This document shows positions 1 through 10,163 of a stretch of DNA of 64,000 nucleotides, one piece after another. Both the position numbers and the translations under genes were made by a program. The notes beneath the pieces were generated by a model. It saw only the letters and a program-made list of their open reading frames with translations. It was not told the origin of the DNA and ran no database searches. The stretch covers positions 52,615-116,614 of the forward strand of contig NZ_UUIS01000084.1 of assembly GCF_900589395.1 (NCBI RefSeq). The letters run 5' to 3'. Positions within the stretch are counted from its first letter, which is position 1. Each line of letters starts with the position of its first letter. The stretch is from Pseudomonas viridiflava (lineage in GTDB: Bacteria > Pseudomonadota > Gammaproteobacteria > Pseudomonadales > Pseudomonadaceae).

Positions 1-588
1 CAGCCACTGACCGACCACCCCCAGCAGGATGATGCCGACGCCCATGCTGGCCAGGCCGAAGGTGCCCACCAGCCAGACGCCCAGCGGCGCACCGATGGCC
101 AGGGCGCCATAGCTGGCGATGCCGTTCCAGGAAATCACCTTGGCGGTGTGCTGTGCGCCGACCCGGCCGATGCCCCAGCCAATCGCACCCGAACCCACCA
201 GGCTTTCCGCGCTGCCCAGCAGGATCCGGCCCAGCAGCAGGCTGATCAGGCTGGCCTGTGGCCAATCCTGCAACAGCACCGCCAGCAGCATGAACACGCC
301 GCTCAGGCCGCAGCCAAGCAACCCGTACTGCACCGACTTCTTGCAGCCCAGGTTATCAATCATCTTGCCGGCCCAGGGGCGGCTGAGCAGGGTGGCCAGG
401 TACTGGACGCTGATCACCAGCCCGGCCGTCACCGCGCCGAAACCCAGGTCGGTGTGTACATAACCGGGCAGTACGGCCAGCGGGATACCGATGTTCAGGT
501 AGCCGATAAAGGTGAACAGCACCACGGAAACGATTTGCCGGGTGATGTGCATCTGAGTGGGCGTGGAGAATTTTTCGGAGGAGGTCAT
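1..588 (-). CDS. MFS transporter, partial (C-terminus outside the window)
   Basis: The reading frame stays open to the left edge, so only the first ~196 residues are present. The translation is very hydrophobic with several membrane segments. It starts near MTSSEKFSTPTQ and contains stretches such as VVLFTFIGYLNIGIPLAVLPG, RPWAGKMIDNLGCKKS and GSAESLVGSGAIGWGIGR. The last resembles the YfcJ/YhhS (UPF0226) branch of the major facilitator superfamily, so it is probably an inner-membrane exporter. The start is uncertain because no good Shine-Dalgarno precedes the ATG at 588. Substrate unknown. Confidence 0.75.
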   Translation of the reverse strand, partial: MTSSEKFSTPTQMHITRQIVSVVLFTFIGYLNIGIPLAVLPGYVHTDLGFGAVTAGLVISVQYLATLLSRPWAGKMIDNLGCKKSVQYGLLGCGLSGVFMLLAVLLQDWPQASLISLLLGRILLGSAESLVGSGAIGWGIGRVGAQHTAKVISWNGIASYGALAIGAPLGVWLVGTFGLASMGVGIILLGVVGQWL

Positions 589-753
589 CGGGAGGGCGCC
601 AGAACATTAGCAAGCTTACGATCGGCGTTAATGATAGCGGGTGATACGCGGTACAGGAAATGCGCCATCGCTTAACGTAGATGCAGCCGCACGCAGGGCT
701 GGCCGGGCGGCGATCCGCTTCAGCGAGGAAGCAGGCGCCCGGCAGCCGCCGTA

Positions 754-933
754 TCAGCTATTGGCAGCCGTCAGCAAATGCGTGGTCACCAGCGCGGCCA
801 GGGCGTTTTCCTGAGTGCCGAAGCGGGCCAGCAGTGCCTCCTGCTTTTCCGGGGGCAGGCGGGTCCAGAGTTCGATCATTTTTTCTGCAGTGCCGATCAA
901 CACGTCGGCTTGTTCAGGCTTGAAATCATTCAT
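754..933 (-). CDS. small conserved hypothetical protein, 59 aa
   Basis: This is a short acidic, probably helical protein, beginning MNDFKPEQADVLIGTAEKM and ending LVTTHLLTAANS. An upstream in-frame ATG at 978 would add 15 basic residues of low quality, so the inner start at 933 is preferred. There is no signal peptide or membrane segment. The look is that of the small soluble proteins found in many Pseudomonas genomes, but no function is recognised. Confidence 0.55.
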   Translation of the reverse strand: MNDFKPEQADVLIGTAEKMIELWTRLPPEKQEALLARFGTQENALAALVTTHLLTAANS

Positions 934-1047
934 GGGGGGGGCACTTCTTTGGCGGCGGGCCTGATGCGCGAACACCAAGGCATGACAGGCGTATGGAAAA
1001 CAGTTCAGACCGTTTTCGATACGCCTGTGGTTGGCCCTTTGCGTGGT

Positions 1048-1197
1048 TCAGTCTTCGCTCAAGGCCTGTTGGCTATCTTCTGCCGGGGTTGTTGCTTTGA
1101 TATCAGCCGCATGCCCGAGCTCTTGTCGAGCCAGAACGGACTGCGAAGGTTCCTGGGGGCTTGTGAAGGGGAAGTTGGGTATTTCGTGCATCGTCAT
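1048..1197 (-). CDS. small hypothetical protein, 49 aa
   Basis: A 49-codon frame starts MTMHEIPNFPFTSPQEPSQS and ends with an acidic tail (AEDSQQALSED). It is preceded by a strong ribosome binding site (GAGAGGAGTG directly before the ATG), which is the main evidence that it is translated. It is polar, proline-rich at the N-terminus and lacks a signal peptide. No family is recognised. Confidence 0.5.
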   Translation of the reverse strand: MTMHEIPNFPFTSPQEPSQSVLARQELGHAADIKATTPAEDSQQALSED

Positions 1198-1346
1198 CAC
1201 TCCTCTCAAGGGGTTGCAGGTTGAACCGTTGCTTGAATAAAGCGGCGTCAGGATAACGCAGTGAAGATGACAATCAGACTTTTAATTTGCCGCGGGTGCA
1301 ACAAAAGCGGTTTTTCACGGTCGCCCGCGGCGTCCGGTGGCAACCC

Positions 1347-1703
1347 TTATTGACGCCCCGAGGCGTGTTGGGCAAGGGCTTCGGTACGGGCGGCGAGAAT
1401 GAAGTCGTTGCTGTGCAGGCCGTTGATCGCATGCGTCCACCAAGTGACGGTGACCCGGCCCCACTCGGTGAGCAGGGCCGGGTGGTGGTCCTGCTCTTGG
1501 GCCAGGGCGCCAATCGTGTTGGTAAAAGCCAGTGCGCTGGCAAAATCCCTGAAGGCGTAGGCTTTTTCCAGCTGGCTGATGCCGTCACGGGGTTCGATAT
1601 GCCAGTCGGGCAGTTGCGCCAGCAGCGCTGGCACGTCCTTGTCTGCCACAGGCTGGGCGTTGGCGTGGCAGGGTTGGCAGGTTTGCTGGTGCAGGTCGGT
1701 CAT
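1347..1703 (-). CDS. phhB: pterin-4a-carbinolamine dehydratase
   Basis: The 118-residue protein matches the PhhB/DCoH family, which dehydrates 4a-hydroxytetrahydrobiopterin to regenerate the cofactor of phenylalanine hydroxylase. Diagnostic features are the WHIE segment near residue 34, KAYAFRDFASALAF, and the EQDHHPALLTEWGRVTVTWW core with its paired histidines, followed by THAINGL. Length is normal. In pseudomonads phhB usually lies directly downstream of phhA. Here the upstream gene on this strand is a DUF2790 protein instead, so phhB appears to stand apart from phhA. Confidence 0.93.
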   Translation of the reverse strand: MTDLHQQTCQPCHANAQPVADKDVPALLAQLPDWHIEPRDGISQLEKAYAFRDFASALAFTNTIGALAQEQDHHPALLTEWGRVTVTWWTHAINGLHSNDFILAARTEALAQHASGRQ

Positions 1704-1832
1704 GGGTGCAGTCCTGGGCAGAAGGTGTGGCTACACCATAGCGCATGCATGAACGAGCTGATCGCGGCCAGACAAAAGCGCCTCGCCGGGCAGGCCCGGG
1801 AGGCGTTTTCTTGTTGTTGTTCGCGGGGCAGG

Positions 1833-2114
1833 TCAGCTGTTGCCGCAGCCGTTGGCCATGACCTGGTAGCGCATCACATGCCGTTGCCCGTGGGAGTCTT
1901 CATAGGTCATGCGCGCTGGCACGACCCCACAGACATTCGGCGTCGGGCTGATGGAAATGACCCGTGAAATATCCGGGTGCGAATCGTAGGTGTAGGTTTC
2001 GACGGTATCGACGGCAACGGGATCGGTCTGGTTGACTGTTTCGGTCGACGATTGATCAGCCAGCACCTGCAGGCTGAAACCGCAAAGTGCCAAAACCCAG
2101 AGTGAGCGTTTCAT
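1833..2114 (-). CDS. DUF2790 family secreted protein
   Basis: This 93-residue protein has a cleavable signal peptide (MKRSLWVLALCGFSLQVLA, cut after ~19). The mature part carries the pattern of the Pseudomonas DUF2790 family: a YTYDSHPDISRVISISPTP core, then CGVVPARMTYEDSHG and a C-terminal GC pair, so the two cysteines may form a disulfide in the periplasm. Paralogues are numerous in Pseudomonas and some are metal or stress responsive; the function is unknown. Confidence 0.8.
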   Translation of the reverse strand: MKRSLWVLALCGFSLQVLADQSSTETVNQTDPVAVDTVETYTYDSHPDISRVISISPTPNVCGVVPARMTYEDSHGQRHVMRYQVMANGCGNS

Positions 2115-2427
2115 GTAGGGACCTTTATCGAATGCGAGAGAGGCCGCATCGATCCGGCTGCGGATCGATGGGTTCAGCCTGTCTGCGTGGGGGAGTCTGT
2201 AGCCTGTTTGCCGGTTGGCGAGGCCCAGTCTAGGCGCCCGGCAGCCGCGGATACAGGTGCCAGACTGATAAGCGTTTTTGGCAAAACTGCAACAATACCG
2301 CTAACGCCTTCTGGCCTGGGGTTACCGTGCGCGAGCGGTACGGTAAGACCATCGTCGAATGGCCCCACACTCTGTGGCGGGATAAAACACAGGCATACAA
2401 CAACAACTATTCACCGAGGTAACCAAG
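2115..2427. other. intergenic region between the divergent DUF2790 gene and acsA
   Basis: This 313-bp stretch holds no convincing gene. It must contain the divergent promoters of the DUF2790 gene (minus) and acsA (plus). The acsA-proximal end carries an Hfq/Crc-type CA motif and the ribosome binding site GAGGTAACC. No strong sigma-70 or sigma-54 promoter could be assigned by eye. Confidence 0.6.
2399..2406 (+). promoter_or_regulatory. candidate Hfq/Crc (CA motif) site in acsA leader
   Basis: The sequence AACAACAA matches the AAYAAYAA target recognised by Hfq with Crc in pseudomonads. It lies 21 nt before the acsA start codon, beside the Shine-Dalgarno, where binding would block translation. 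Acetate activation is a plausible catabolite-repressed target. Confidence 0.6.
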
Positions 2428-4383
<1,956 letters not shown>

Positions 4384-4400
4384 GGCCTGGCAACCTGATC

Positions 4401-4434
4401 ACGCCCCGTCCGGCTTGCCGTACGGGGCGTTTTT
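4401..4434 (+). terminator. Rho-independent terminator of acsA
   Basis: ACGCCCCGT and ACGGGGCGT form a nine-pair stem around a short loop, followed directly by TTTTT. It lies 17 bases after the acsA stop. Confidence 0.85.
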
Positions 4435-4620
4435 CATGGGCCGGATGCTTGGGGCCGATGGATCGATGAACGAATGCCCTGCACGCTTGCCGTATGACAA
4501 GGCATTGCCAATAATGGGCGCGCTTTTTGCTGGACGACGCTGAATGCCGTCTGGTTTGGTCAGGCTTGTCGAGGGTTGTCAAGAGCCCTTCCTGCCCTTG
4601 TGGGTGCATCTATAACTAGT

Positions 4621-4660
4621 TGTCGCATTGAAGAAATATCGACTGGTCGCCTGCCGCTAG
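4621..4660 (+). promoter_or_regulatory. candidate ArgR operator upstream of aotJ
   Basis: TGTCGC-N8-AA at 4621-4636 is followed by a second half-site GGTCGC at 4645-4650 with AG eight bases on. This fits the direct-repeat pattern (TGTCGC-N8-AA-N5, twice) known for the AraC-type ArgR of Pseudomonas. Arginine-induced activation of aotJQMOP-argR from this site is inferred from P. aeruginosa. Confidence 0.65.
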
Positions 4661-4785
4661 AATGCCCGCCCATCCGCGATGCCCGGTTTCAAGATCCAGC
4701 CTTGGCATCGCACACTCGCTGCCTCTTCGTATGTTGAGCGCTTTGCTCAATCTGCCACCTGATTGTTTACGACGGAGTCTCAGGA

Positions 4786-5562
4786 ATGAAAAAGCTCATG
4801 CTTGTCGGCGCACTGGCGCTGTCCGTGCTTGCCCAGCCGGTCTTTGCCGATGAAAAGCCACTGAAGATCGGTATCGAAGCCGCTTACCCTCCGTTCGCCT
4901 CCAAGACGGCCGATGGCAGCATCGTCGGCTTCGACTACGACATTGGCAACGCCCTGTGCGAAGAAATGAAAGCCAAGTGCACCTGGGTCGAGCAGGAATT
5001 CGATGGCCTGATCCCGGCACTGAAAGTGCGCAAGATCGACGCCATCCTGTCGTCGATGTCTATCACGGACGATCGCAAGAAGTCCGTGGACTTCACCGGC
5101 AAGTACTACAATTCCCCGGCTCGCCTGGTGATGAAGGAAGGCGTGGTGGTCAGCGACGGCCTGAGCGAACTCAAGGGCAAGAACATCGGTGTGCAGCGCG
5201 GCTCCATCCATGAGCGTTATGCCCGTGAGGTCCTGACGCCACTGGGTGCTGTGGTCAAGCCGTACGGTTCGCAGAACGAAATCTACCTGGACATCGGCGC
5301 CGGTCGCCTGGACGGCACGCTGGCAGACGCCACGCTGCTGCAGGACGGTTTCCTGAAGACCGATTCGGGCAAGGGCTATGCTTTTGTCGGTCCGTCCTTC
5401 GCTGATCCGAAATACTTCGGCGAAGGCATCGGCATTGCCGTGCGCAAGGGCGACAAAGAGAATCTGGAGCGTCTGAACGCGGCCATCGCGGCCATTCGCG
5501 CCAATGGCAAGTACAAGGCCATCCAGGACAAATATTTCGATTTTGATATCTACGGCCAGTAA
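4786..5562 (+). CDS. aotJ: arginine/ornithine ABC transporter, periplasmic binding protein
   Basis: The 258-residue protein is a family 3 solute-binding protein of the lysine/arginine/ornithine type. It has a signal peptide (MKKLMLVGALALSVLAQPVFA, cleavage ~22) and the typical first strand LKIGIEAAYPPFASK. Further motifs are GFDYDIGNALCEEMKAKC and DGLIPALKVRKIDAILSSMS. Gene order J-Q-M-O-P-argR equals the arginine/ornithine uptake operon of P. aeruginosa. A hairpin follows before aotQ, probably giving this subunit more product than the membrane parts. Confidence 0.93.
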   Translation: MKKLMLVGALALSVLAQPVFADEKPLKIGIEAAYPPFASKTADGSIVGFDYDIGNALCEEMKAKCTWVEQEFDGLIPALKVRKIDAILSSMSITDDRKKSVDFTGKYYNSPARLVMKEGVVVSDGLSELKGKNIGVQRGSIHERYAREVLTPLGAVVKPYGSQNEIYLDIGAGRLDGTLADATLLQDGFLKTDSGKGYAFVGPSFADPKYFGEGIGIAVRKGDKENLERLNAAIAAIRANGKYKAIQDKYFDFDIYGQ

Positions 5563-5582
5563 AACCTCGCCAATCACTGTCG

Positions 5583-5622
5583 AAAATGGCGCAAGCCGGG
5601 ACATCCTGCTTGCGCCATTTTT
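5583..5622 (+). terminator. intercistronic hairpin / attenuating terminator after aotJ
   Basis: AAAATGGCGCAAGC pairs with GCTTGCGCCATTTT and is followed by further T residues. It sits between aotJ and aotQ inside the operon, so it probably protects the aotJ mRNA or terminates part of the transcripts, as is common after binding-protein genes. Confidence 0.8.
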
Positions 5623-5649
5623 TATCTTCATGCTTGAGGGCCGTACACC

Positions 5650-6339
5650 ATGTTGAAAGGCTACGGGGCCGTGATCCTCGAAGGCACCTGGCTGACCCTG
5701 CAATTGGCCCTGTCGTCGATGGCCCTGGCCATCGTCCTGGGCCTGATCGGTGTGGCCGTGCGCCTGTCGCCGGTGCGCTGGCTGGCCTGGCTGGGTGACC
5801 TGTACAGCACCGTGGTGCGCGGAATTCCCGACCTGGTGCTGATCCTGCTGATCTTTTATGGCGGCCAGGACCTGATCAACCGCGTCGGGCCGTTGCTCGG
5901 CTACGACGAATACATCGATCTGAACCCGTTGGGCGCCGGTATCTGCACTCTGGGCTTCATCTTCGGCGCCTATCTGTCCGAGACCTTTCGCGGGGCTTTC
6001 CTGGGCATTCCCAAAGGGCAGGCCGAGGCCGGTGCCGCGTATGGCATGAGCCGCTTTCAGGTGTTCCGGCGTGTCCAGGTGCCGCAGATGGTGCGCCTGG
6101 CCATTCCCGGGTTCACCAATAACTGGCTGGTGCTGGTCAAGGCCACGGCGCTGATTTCCGTGGTCGGTCTGCAAGACATGATGTTCAAGGCCAAGCAGGC
6201 GGCCGATGCCACCCGCGAACCCTTCACGTTCTTTCTGACAGTGGCGGCGTTATACCTGCTGATCACCAGCGTCTCGCTGCTGGTGCTGCGCTATCTGGAA
6301 AAACGCTACAGCGTGGGCGTAAGGGCGGCTGACCTATGA
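5650..6339 (+). CDS. aotQ: arginine/ornithine ABC transporter permease
   Basis: The 229-residue HisQ-type inner-membrane permease has about five membrane segments. Its cytoplasmic EAA loop is GQAEAGAAYGMSRFQVFRRV, followed by QVPQMVRLAIPGFTNNW, which docks to the ATPase AotP. It forms a heterodimer with AotM. It overlaps aotM by four bases (ATGA), indicating translational coupling. Confidence 0.92.
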   Translation: MLKGYGAVILEGTWLTLQLALSSMALAIVLGLIGVAVRLSPVRWLAWLGDLYSTVVRGIPDLVLILLIFYGGQDLINRVGPLLGYDEYIDLNPLGAGICTLGFIFGAYLSETFRGAFLGIPKGQAEAGAAYGMSRFQVFRRVQVPQMVRLAIPGFTNNWLVLVKATALISVVGLQDMMFKAKQAADATREPFTFFLTVAALYLLITSVSLLVLRYLEKRYSVGVRAADL

Positions 6340-7034
6340 TATTCGACTACAACGTGATCTGGGACAGCCTGCCGCTGTACCTGGGCGGCCTGTTGGTGAC
6401 CCTCAAGCTGCTGGGGATTTCCCTGTTCTTCGGCCTGCTCGCCGCGTTGCCGCTGGGCATCATGCGCGTGTCGAAGAACCGCTGGATCAACTTCCCGGCG
6501 TGGCTGTACACCTACGTGATTCGTGGCACGCCGATGCTGGTGCAGCTGTTTCTGATCTATTACGGGCTGGCGCAGTTCGAGGCGGTGCGCGAGAGTTACC
6601 TGTGGCCATGGCTGTCGAGCGCGACCTTTTGCGCGTGCCTGGCGTTTGCGATCAACACCAGCGCCTACACCGCCGAGATTGTGGCCGGCAGCCTCAAGGC
6701 CACGCCGGCCGGTGAAATCGAGGCGGCGCGGGCCATGGGCATGTCATCGGTCACCCTGTACCGGCGCATCCTGTTGCCGTCGGCCATGCGCCGGGCCTTG
6801 CCGCAGTACAGCAACGAAGTGCTGATGATGATGCAGGCCACCAGCCTGGCGTCGATCGTCACCCTGATCGACCTGACCGGTGCTGCGCGTACGGTCAATG
6901 CCCAGTATTACCTGCCTTTCGAGGCGTATATCACCGCAGGCGTTTTCTATCTGTGCCTGACTTTCATTCTCGTGCGGCTGTTCAGGCTGGCTGAGCGGCG
7001 CTGGCTGGGTTACCTGGCCCCAAGGAAGGTCTGA
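6336..7034 (+). CDS. aotM: arginine/ornithine ABC transporter permease
   Basis: The 232-residue HisM-type permease is the partner of AotQ. It has five predicted membrane segments and an EAA loop (AGEIEAARAMGMSSVTLYRR) followed by LPSAMRRALPQYSNEVL. The N-terminus IWDSLPLYLGGLLVTLKLLG is typical. aotO starts one base after its stop, so the genes are cotranscribed. Confidence 0.92.
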   Translation: MIFDYNVIWDSLPLYLGGLLVTLKLLGISLFFGLLAALPLGIMRVSKNRWINFPAWLYTYVIRGTPMLVQLFLIYYGLAQFEAVRESYLWPWLSSATFCACLAFAINTSAYTAEIVAGSLKATPAGEIEAARAMGMSSVTLYRRILLPSAMRRALPQYSNEVLMMMQATSLASIVTLIDLTGAARTVNAQYYLPFEAYITAGVFYLCLTFILVRLFRLAERRWLGYLAPRKV

Positions 7035-7035
7035 C

Positions 7036-8148
7036 ATGCAACGAATCGATCACCCATTGCCGTGGAGCACCCTCGGCACCCAGCGCCATCTGAGCGTGTT
7101 CCGTTTTGGCGCCGGCGAGCGCAAGGCCTATCTGCAAGCCAGTCTGCACGCCGATGAACTGCCTGGCATGCGCACCGCCTGGGAGCTGAAAAAGCGCCTG
7201 CTCGACCTTGAAGCCCAAGGCCGGCTCAAGGGCACCATCGAGCTGGTGCCGGTGGCCAACCCGCTGGGGCTGGGCCAATTGATCCAGGGCGCTCATCAAG
7301 GGCGTTTCGAGTTCGGCAGTGGCAAGAATTTCAATCGCGACTTTGCCGAGCTGAGCGAACCGGTGGCCGCGCAGCTCGAAGGCCGGCTGGGCGACGATCC
7401 GCGGGCCAACGTGCAGATGATCCGCCAGGCCATGCGTGAGGCGCTGGCCGGGCTGCCGGTGGCGCAAAGCGAGCTGGAAGGCTTGCAGCGGTTGCTGCTC
7501 GGCCATGCCTGCGACGCCGATGTGGTGCTGGACCTGCATTGCGATGCCGAGGCGTCGTTGCACATGTACGCCTTGCCGCAGCACTGGCCGCAGTGGCGGT
7601 CGCTGTCGGCGCACCTGCGCATGACTGTCGCCTTGCTGGCCGAGGATTCCGGCGGCAGCTCGTTCGACGAAGCCTGCTCGCTGCCCTGGCTGCGCCTGTC
7701 GCGCATTTTCCCGCAGGCGCAAATTCCCTTGGCTTGTCTGGCGACTACGCTGGAGCTGGGCGGCCAGGCCGACACCGGCCAGGCCCAGGCTTGCGCGCAC
7801 GCCGATGGCATTCTGGCATTTCTGGCCGAACAGGGCCTGATCGAGGGGCCGGTGGCAGCGCCGGCCGGCGAGCCGTGCGAAGGCATGCCGTTCGAGGGCA
7901 CGGAACTGATTCATGCACCGCACCCCGGTGTGGTGACCTATCTGCGCACGCCAGGTGCCTGGGTCGAGGCGGGCGAGCCGTTGTTCGAGGTGATCGACCC
8001 GCTGTCGGATCAGGCCAGTCTCGTGTGTTCGTCCACCGACGGTGTGTTGTTCGCCGTCGAGCGGCTTCGTTACGCTCAACCCGGTTTCTGGCTGGCCAAG
8101 GTGGCGGGGCGCACAGCGCGACGCCACGGGCGCCTGCTCAGCGACTGA
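7036..8148 (+). CDS. aotO: succinylglutamate desuccinylase/aspartoacylase family protein (AotO)
   Basis: This 370-residue protein belongs to the zinc carboxypeptidase-like AstE/AspA family. The first metal-site segment is LHADELPGM (His and Glu near residues 38-42), and a later histidine lies in VVLDLHCDAEA near 175. The C-terminal ~80 residues form a beta-rich domain. In P. aeruginosa aotO is part of the arginine uptake operon but not required for transport, and its substrate is unknown. Its place between permease and ATPase genes is conserved. The ribosome binding site is GGAAGG. Confidence 0.88.
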   Translation: MQRIDHPLPWSTLGTQRHLSVFRFGAGERKAYLQASLHADELPGMRTAWELKKRLLDLEAQGRLKGTIELVPVANPLGLGQLIQGAHQGRFEFGSGKNFNRDFAELSEPVAAQLEGRLGDDPRANVQMIRQAMREALAGLPVAQSELEGLQRLLLGHACDADVVLDLHCDAEASLHMYALPQHWPQWRSLSAHLRMTVALLAEDSGGSSFDEACSLPWLRLSRIFPQAQIPLACLATTLELGGQADTGQAQACAHADGILAFLAEQGLIEGPVAAPAGEPCEGMPFEGTELIHAPHPGVVTYLRTPGAWVEAGEPLFEVIDPLSDQASLVCSSTDGVLFAVERLRYAQPGFWLAKVAGRTARRHGRLLSD

Positions 8149-8170
8149 CCGTTTTTTCGAGAGTCCACAG

Positions 8171-8935
8171 ATGATCAAACTGCAAGTCCAGGATCTGCAC
8201 AAGCGCTATGGCGCCCACGAGGTGCTCAAGGGTGTGTCTCTGACCGCCCGGGCCGGGGATGTCATCAGCATCATCGGCTCCAGCGGCTCGGGCAAGAGCA
8301 CCTTCCTGCGTTGCATCAACCTGCTTGAACAGCCGCATGCCGGCAAGATCCTGCTCAACGGCGAGCAACTGCGCCTGGTGCCGGGCAAGGACGGCAACCT
8401 GCGCGCGGCCGAACCTAAACAGCTACAGCGCATGCGCTCGCGGCTGGCCATGGTGTTTCAGCACTTCAACCTGTGGGCGCACATGACCGCCCTGGAAAAC
8501 GTCATCGAAGCGCCGGTGCAAGTGCTTGGCATGCCGCGCCGCGAGGCGCTGGAAAAGGCCGAGCATTACCTGGCCCGGGTTGGCGTTGCACACCGCAAGG
8601 ATGCTTATCCGGGACACATGTCCGGTGGCGAGCAGCAGCGCGTGGCCATTGCCCGGGCACTGGCGATGGAGCCTGAGGTGATGCTGTTCGACGAACCGAC
8701 CTCGGCGCTGGACCCCGAACTGGTGGGTGACGTGCTCAAAGTCATGCAGAGCCTGGCCCAGGAAGGCCGGACCATGGTGGTGGTGACCCACGAAATGGGC
8801 TTTGCCCGCGAAGTGTCCAACCAACTGGTGTTCCTGCATAAAGGCCTGGTGCAAGAGCAGGGAGAGCCGCGCGAAATGCTCAGTAACCCGCAGTCGGAGC
8901 GGTTGCGGCAGTTTCTGTCGGGAAGTCTGAAGTGA
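8171..8935 (+). CDS. aotP: arginine/ornithine ABC transporter ATP-binding protein
   Basis: The 254-residue HisP-type ATPase has Walker A GSSGSGKST near residue 37, the signature MSGGEQQRVAIARALAMEP, Walker B VMLFDEPTSALDPEL and the switch histidine in VVVTHEMGFAREV. The longer open frame from 8042 overlaps aotO out of phase, so the ATG at 8171 (MIKLQVQDLHKRYG) is chosen. It energises import through AotQM. A short inverted repeat (GCACCA-GAT-TGGTGC) follows the stop, but argR lies only ~100 bases on and may be cotranscribed. Confidence 0.93.
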   Translation: MIKLQVQDLHKRYGAHEVLKGVSLTARAGDVISIIGSSGSGKSTFLRCINLLEQPHAGKILLNGEQLRLVPGKDGNLRAAEPKQLQRMRSRLAMVFQHFNLWAHMTALENVIEAPVQVLGMPRREALEKAEHYLARVGVAHRKDAYPGHMSGGEQQRVAIARALAMEPEVMLFDEPTSALDPELVGDVLKVMQSLAQEGRTMVVVTHEMGFAREVSNQLVFLHKGLVQEQGEPREMLSNPQSERLRQFLSGSLK

Positions 8936-9037
8936 TTTGCACCAGATTGGTGCTTTTGATTGTGGAACAAGGCATGCTGCGTCGGCCCTTGGGGGCGACA
9001 GAGTTCCGTTGAGTGGCAATAAGTACTGGATGTCCCA

Positions 9038-10033
9038 ATGACTGCCCATCGAATAGGTTTTCTCGTCTGGCCTGGCACCAAGGCCCTGACCCTGGCGCTG
9101 GCCGAAGAAGCCTTGAGCGTTGCCCAGCACGTCCACCCCGACGTGTCATACGAGCGAGTGATCCTGCACGCCGAAGCGCTTGATGCCGCCTCTGCGCAAG
9201 CCGACTGGCGCCTGCCCGGCGAGCTGTGGAGTGCCGCACGCCTTGAAGGGCTGCAGAAGCTGTTCGTGATTGCCGACGAGCCGCCGACGGCCGTTGCGCC
9301 GGCGCTGGGCAGCGCGCTCAAGCAACTGGTGCGCAGTGGGTGCCTGATCGGCGGGCTGTCGGCGGGCGTCTATCCGTTGGCCATGCTCGGTTTGCTCGAG
9401 GGTTACCGGGCGGCGGTGCACTGGCGCTGGCAGGATGATTTCAGCGAGCGCTTTCCCAAGGTCATCGCCACCAGCCACCTGTTCGACTGGGACCGTGACC
9501 GCTTGACCGCCTGTGGCGGGCTGTCGGTGCTGGACCTGTTGCTGGCGGTGCTGTCACGCGATCACGGGGCGGAACTGGCCGGGGCCGTGTCCGAAGAGCT
9601 GGTGGTCGAGCGCATTCGCGAGGGCGGCGAGCGCCAGCGCATTCCGTTGCAGAACCGTCTGGGCTCCAGCCATCCGAAGCTGACCCAGGCGGTGCTGCTG
9701 ATGGAGGCCAATATCGAAGAGCCGCTGACCACCGACGAGATCGCCCAGCATGTGTGCGTGTCGCGCCGGCAACTGGAGCGCATCTTCAAGCAGTACCTCA
9801 ACCGGGTCCCGAGCCAGTATTACCTGGAGCTGCGCCTGAACAAGGCTCGCCAGATGCTGATGCAGACCAGCAAGTCGATCATCCAGATCGGCCTGTCGTG
9901 CGGTTTCTCCTCGGGCCCGCATTTCTCCAGCGCCTACCGCAACTTCTTTGGCGCCACCCCGCGTGAAGACCGCAACCAGCGGCGCAGCAACAGCCCGTTC
10001 GAACTGTCATCGGTGCCGGCTGAGCGCGGTTGA
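9038..10033 (+). CDS. argR: AraC-family arginine regulator ArgR
   Basis: This 331-residue regulator has an N-terminal DJ-1/PfpI-like (GATase1-type) domain of ~200 residues. A C-terminal AraC helix-turn-helix pair includes LTTDEIAQHVCVSRRQLERI and the terminal IIQIGLSCGFSSGPHFSSAY. In Pseudomonas ArgR activates the aru and aot operons and represses arginine biosynthesis when arginine is present. It is the last gene of the aotJQMOP-argR operon. Length fits P. aeruginosa ArgR (~330). Confidence 0.94.
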   Translation: MTAHRIGFLVWPGTKALTLALAEEALSVAQHVHPDVSYERVILHAEALDAASAQADWRLPGELWSAARLEGLQKLFVIADEPPTAVAPALGSALKQLVRSGCLIGGLSAGVYPLAMLGLLEGYRAAVHWRWQDDFSERFPKVIATSHLFDWDRDRLTACGGLSVLDLLLAVLSRDHGAELAGAVSEELVVERIREGGERQRIPLQNRLGSSHPKLTQAVLLMEANIEEPLTTDEIAQHVCVSRRQLERIFKQYLNRVPSQYYLELRLNKARQMLMQTSKSIIQIGLSCGFSSGPHFSSAYRNFFGATPREDRNQRRSNSPFELSSVPAERG

Positions 10034-10066
10034 CGCCTAAAACAGCATCCAACCGCTGTAACAACT

Positions 10067-10082
10067 TGTCGCCTGATGACAA
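10067..10082 (+). promoter_or_regulatory. candidate ArgR half-site upstream of aruC
   Basis: TGTCGC-N8-AA occurs exactly, preceded by AA-N5 (AACAACT), so the arrangement fits the second half of the ArgR direct-repeat operator. It lies ~95 bases before aruC, where activation of the aru operon would be expected. The upstream half-site is degenerate. Confidence 0.6.
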
Positions 10083-10163
10083 GGCCGCGCAAAATGCAGT
10101 CCTTACAATCCCTTATCAATCGCTTGCCGGGTCCCGGCAGGCGTTTCTCTTCAGGAGACTCTG

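Larger units (their letters stand above)
4384..4785. other. intergenic region acsA-aotJ
   Basis: This 402-bp stretch holds the acsA terminator at its left end and the ArgR operator in its right half. No gene is seen between them. The right end is the aotJ leader, ending in the ribosome binding site GGAGTCTCAGG. Confidence 0.6.

Noticed and set aside
733..749. 17-base match AGGCGCCCGGCAGCCGC shared with 2232-2248
   Set aside because: Too short and GC-rich to call a repeat; the flanks do not match.
2300..2350. Sigma-54 promoter before acsA
   Set aside because: TGGCCTGGGGTTACC keeps the -24 GG but lacks the -12 GC element, so the match is not good enough.
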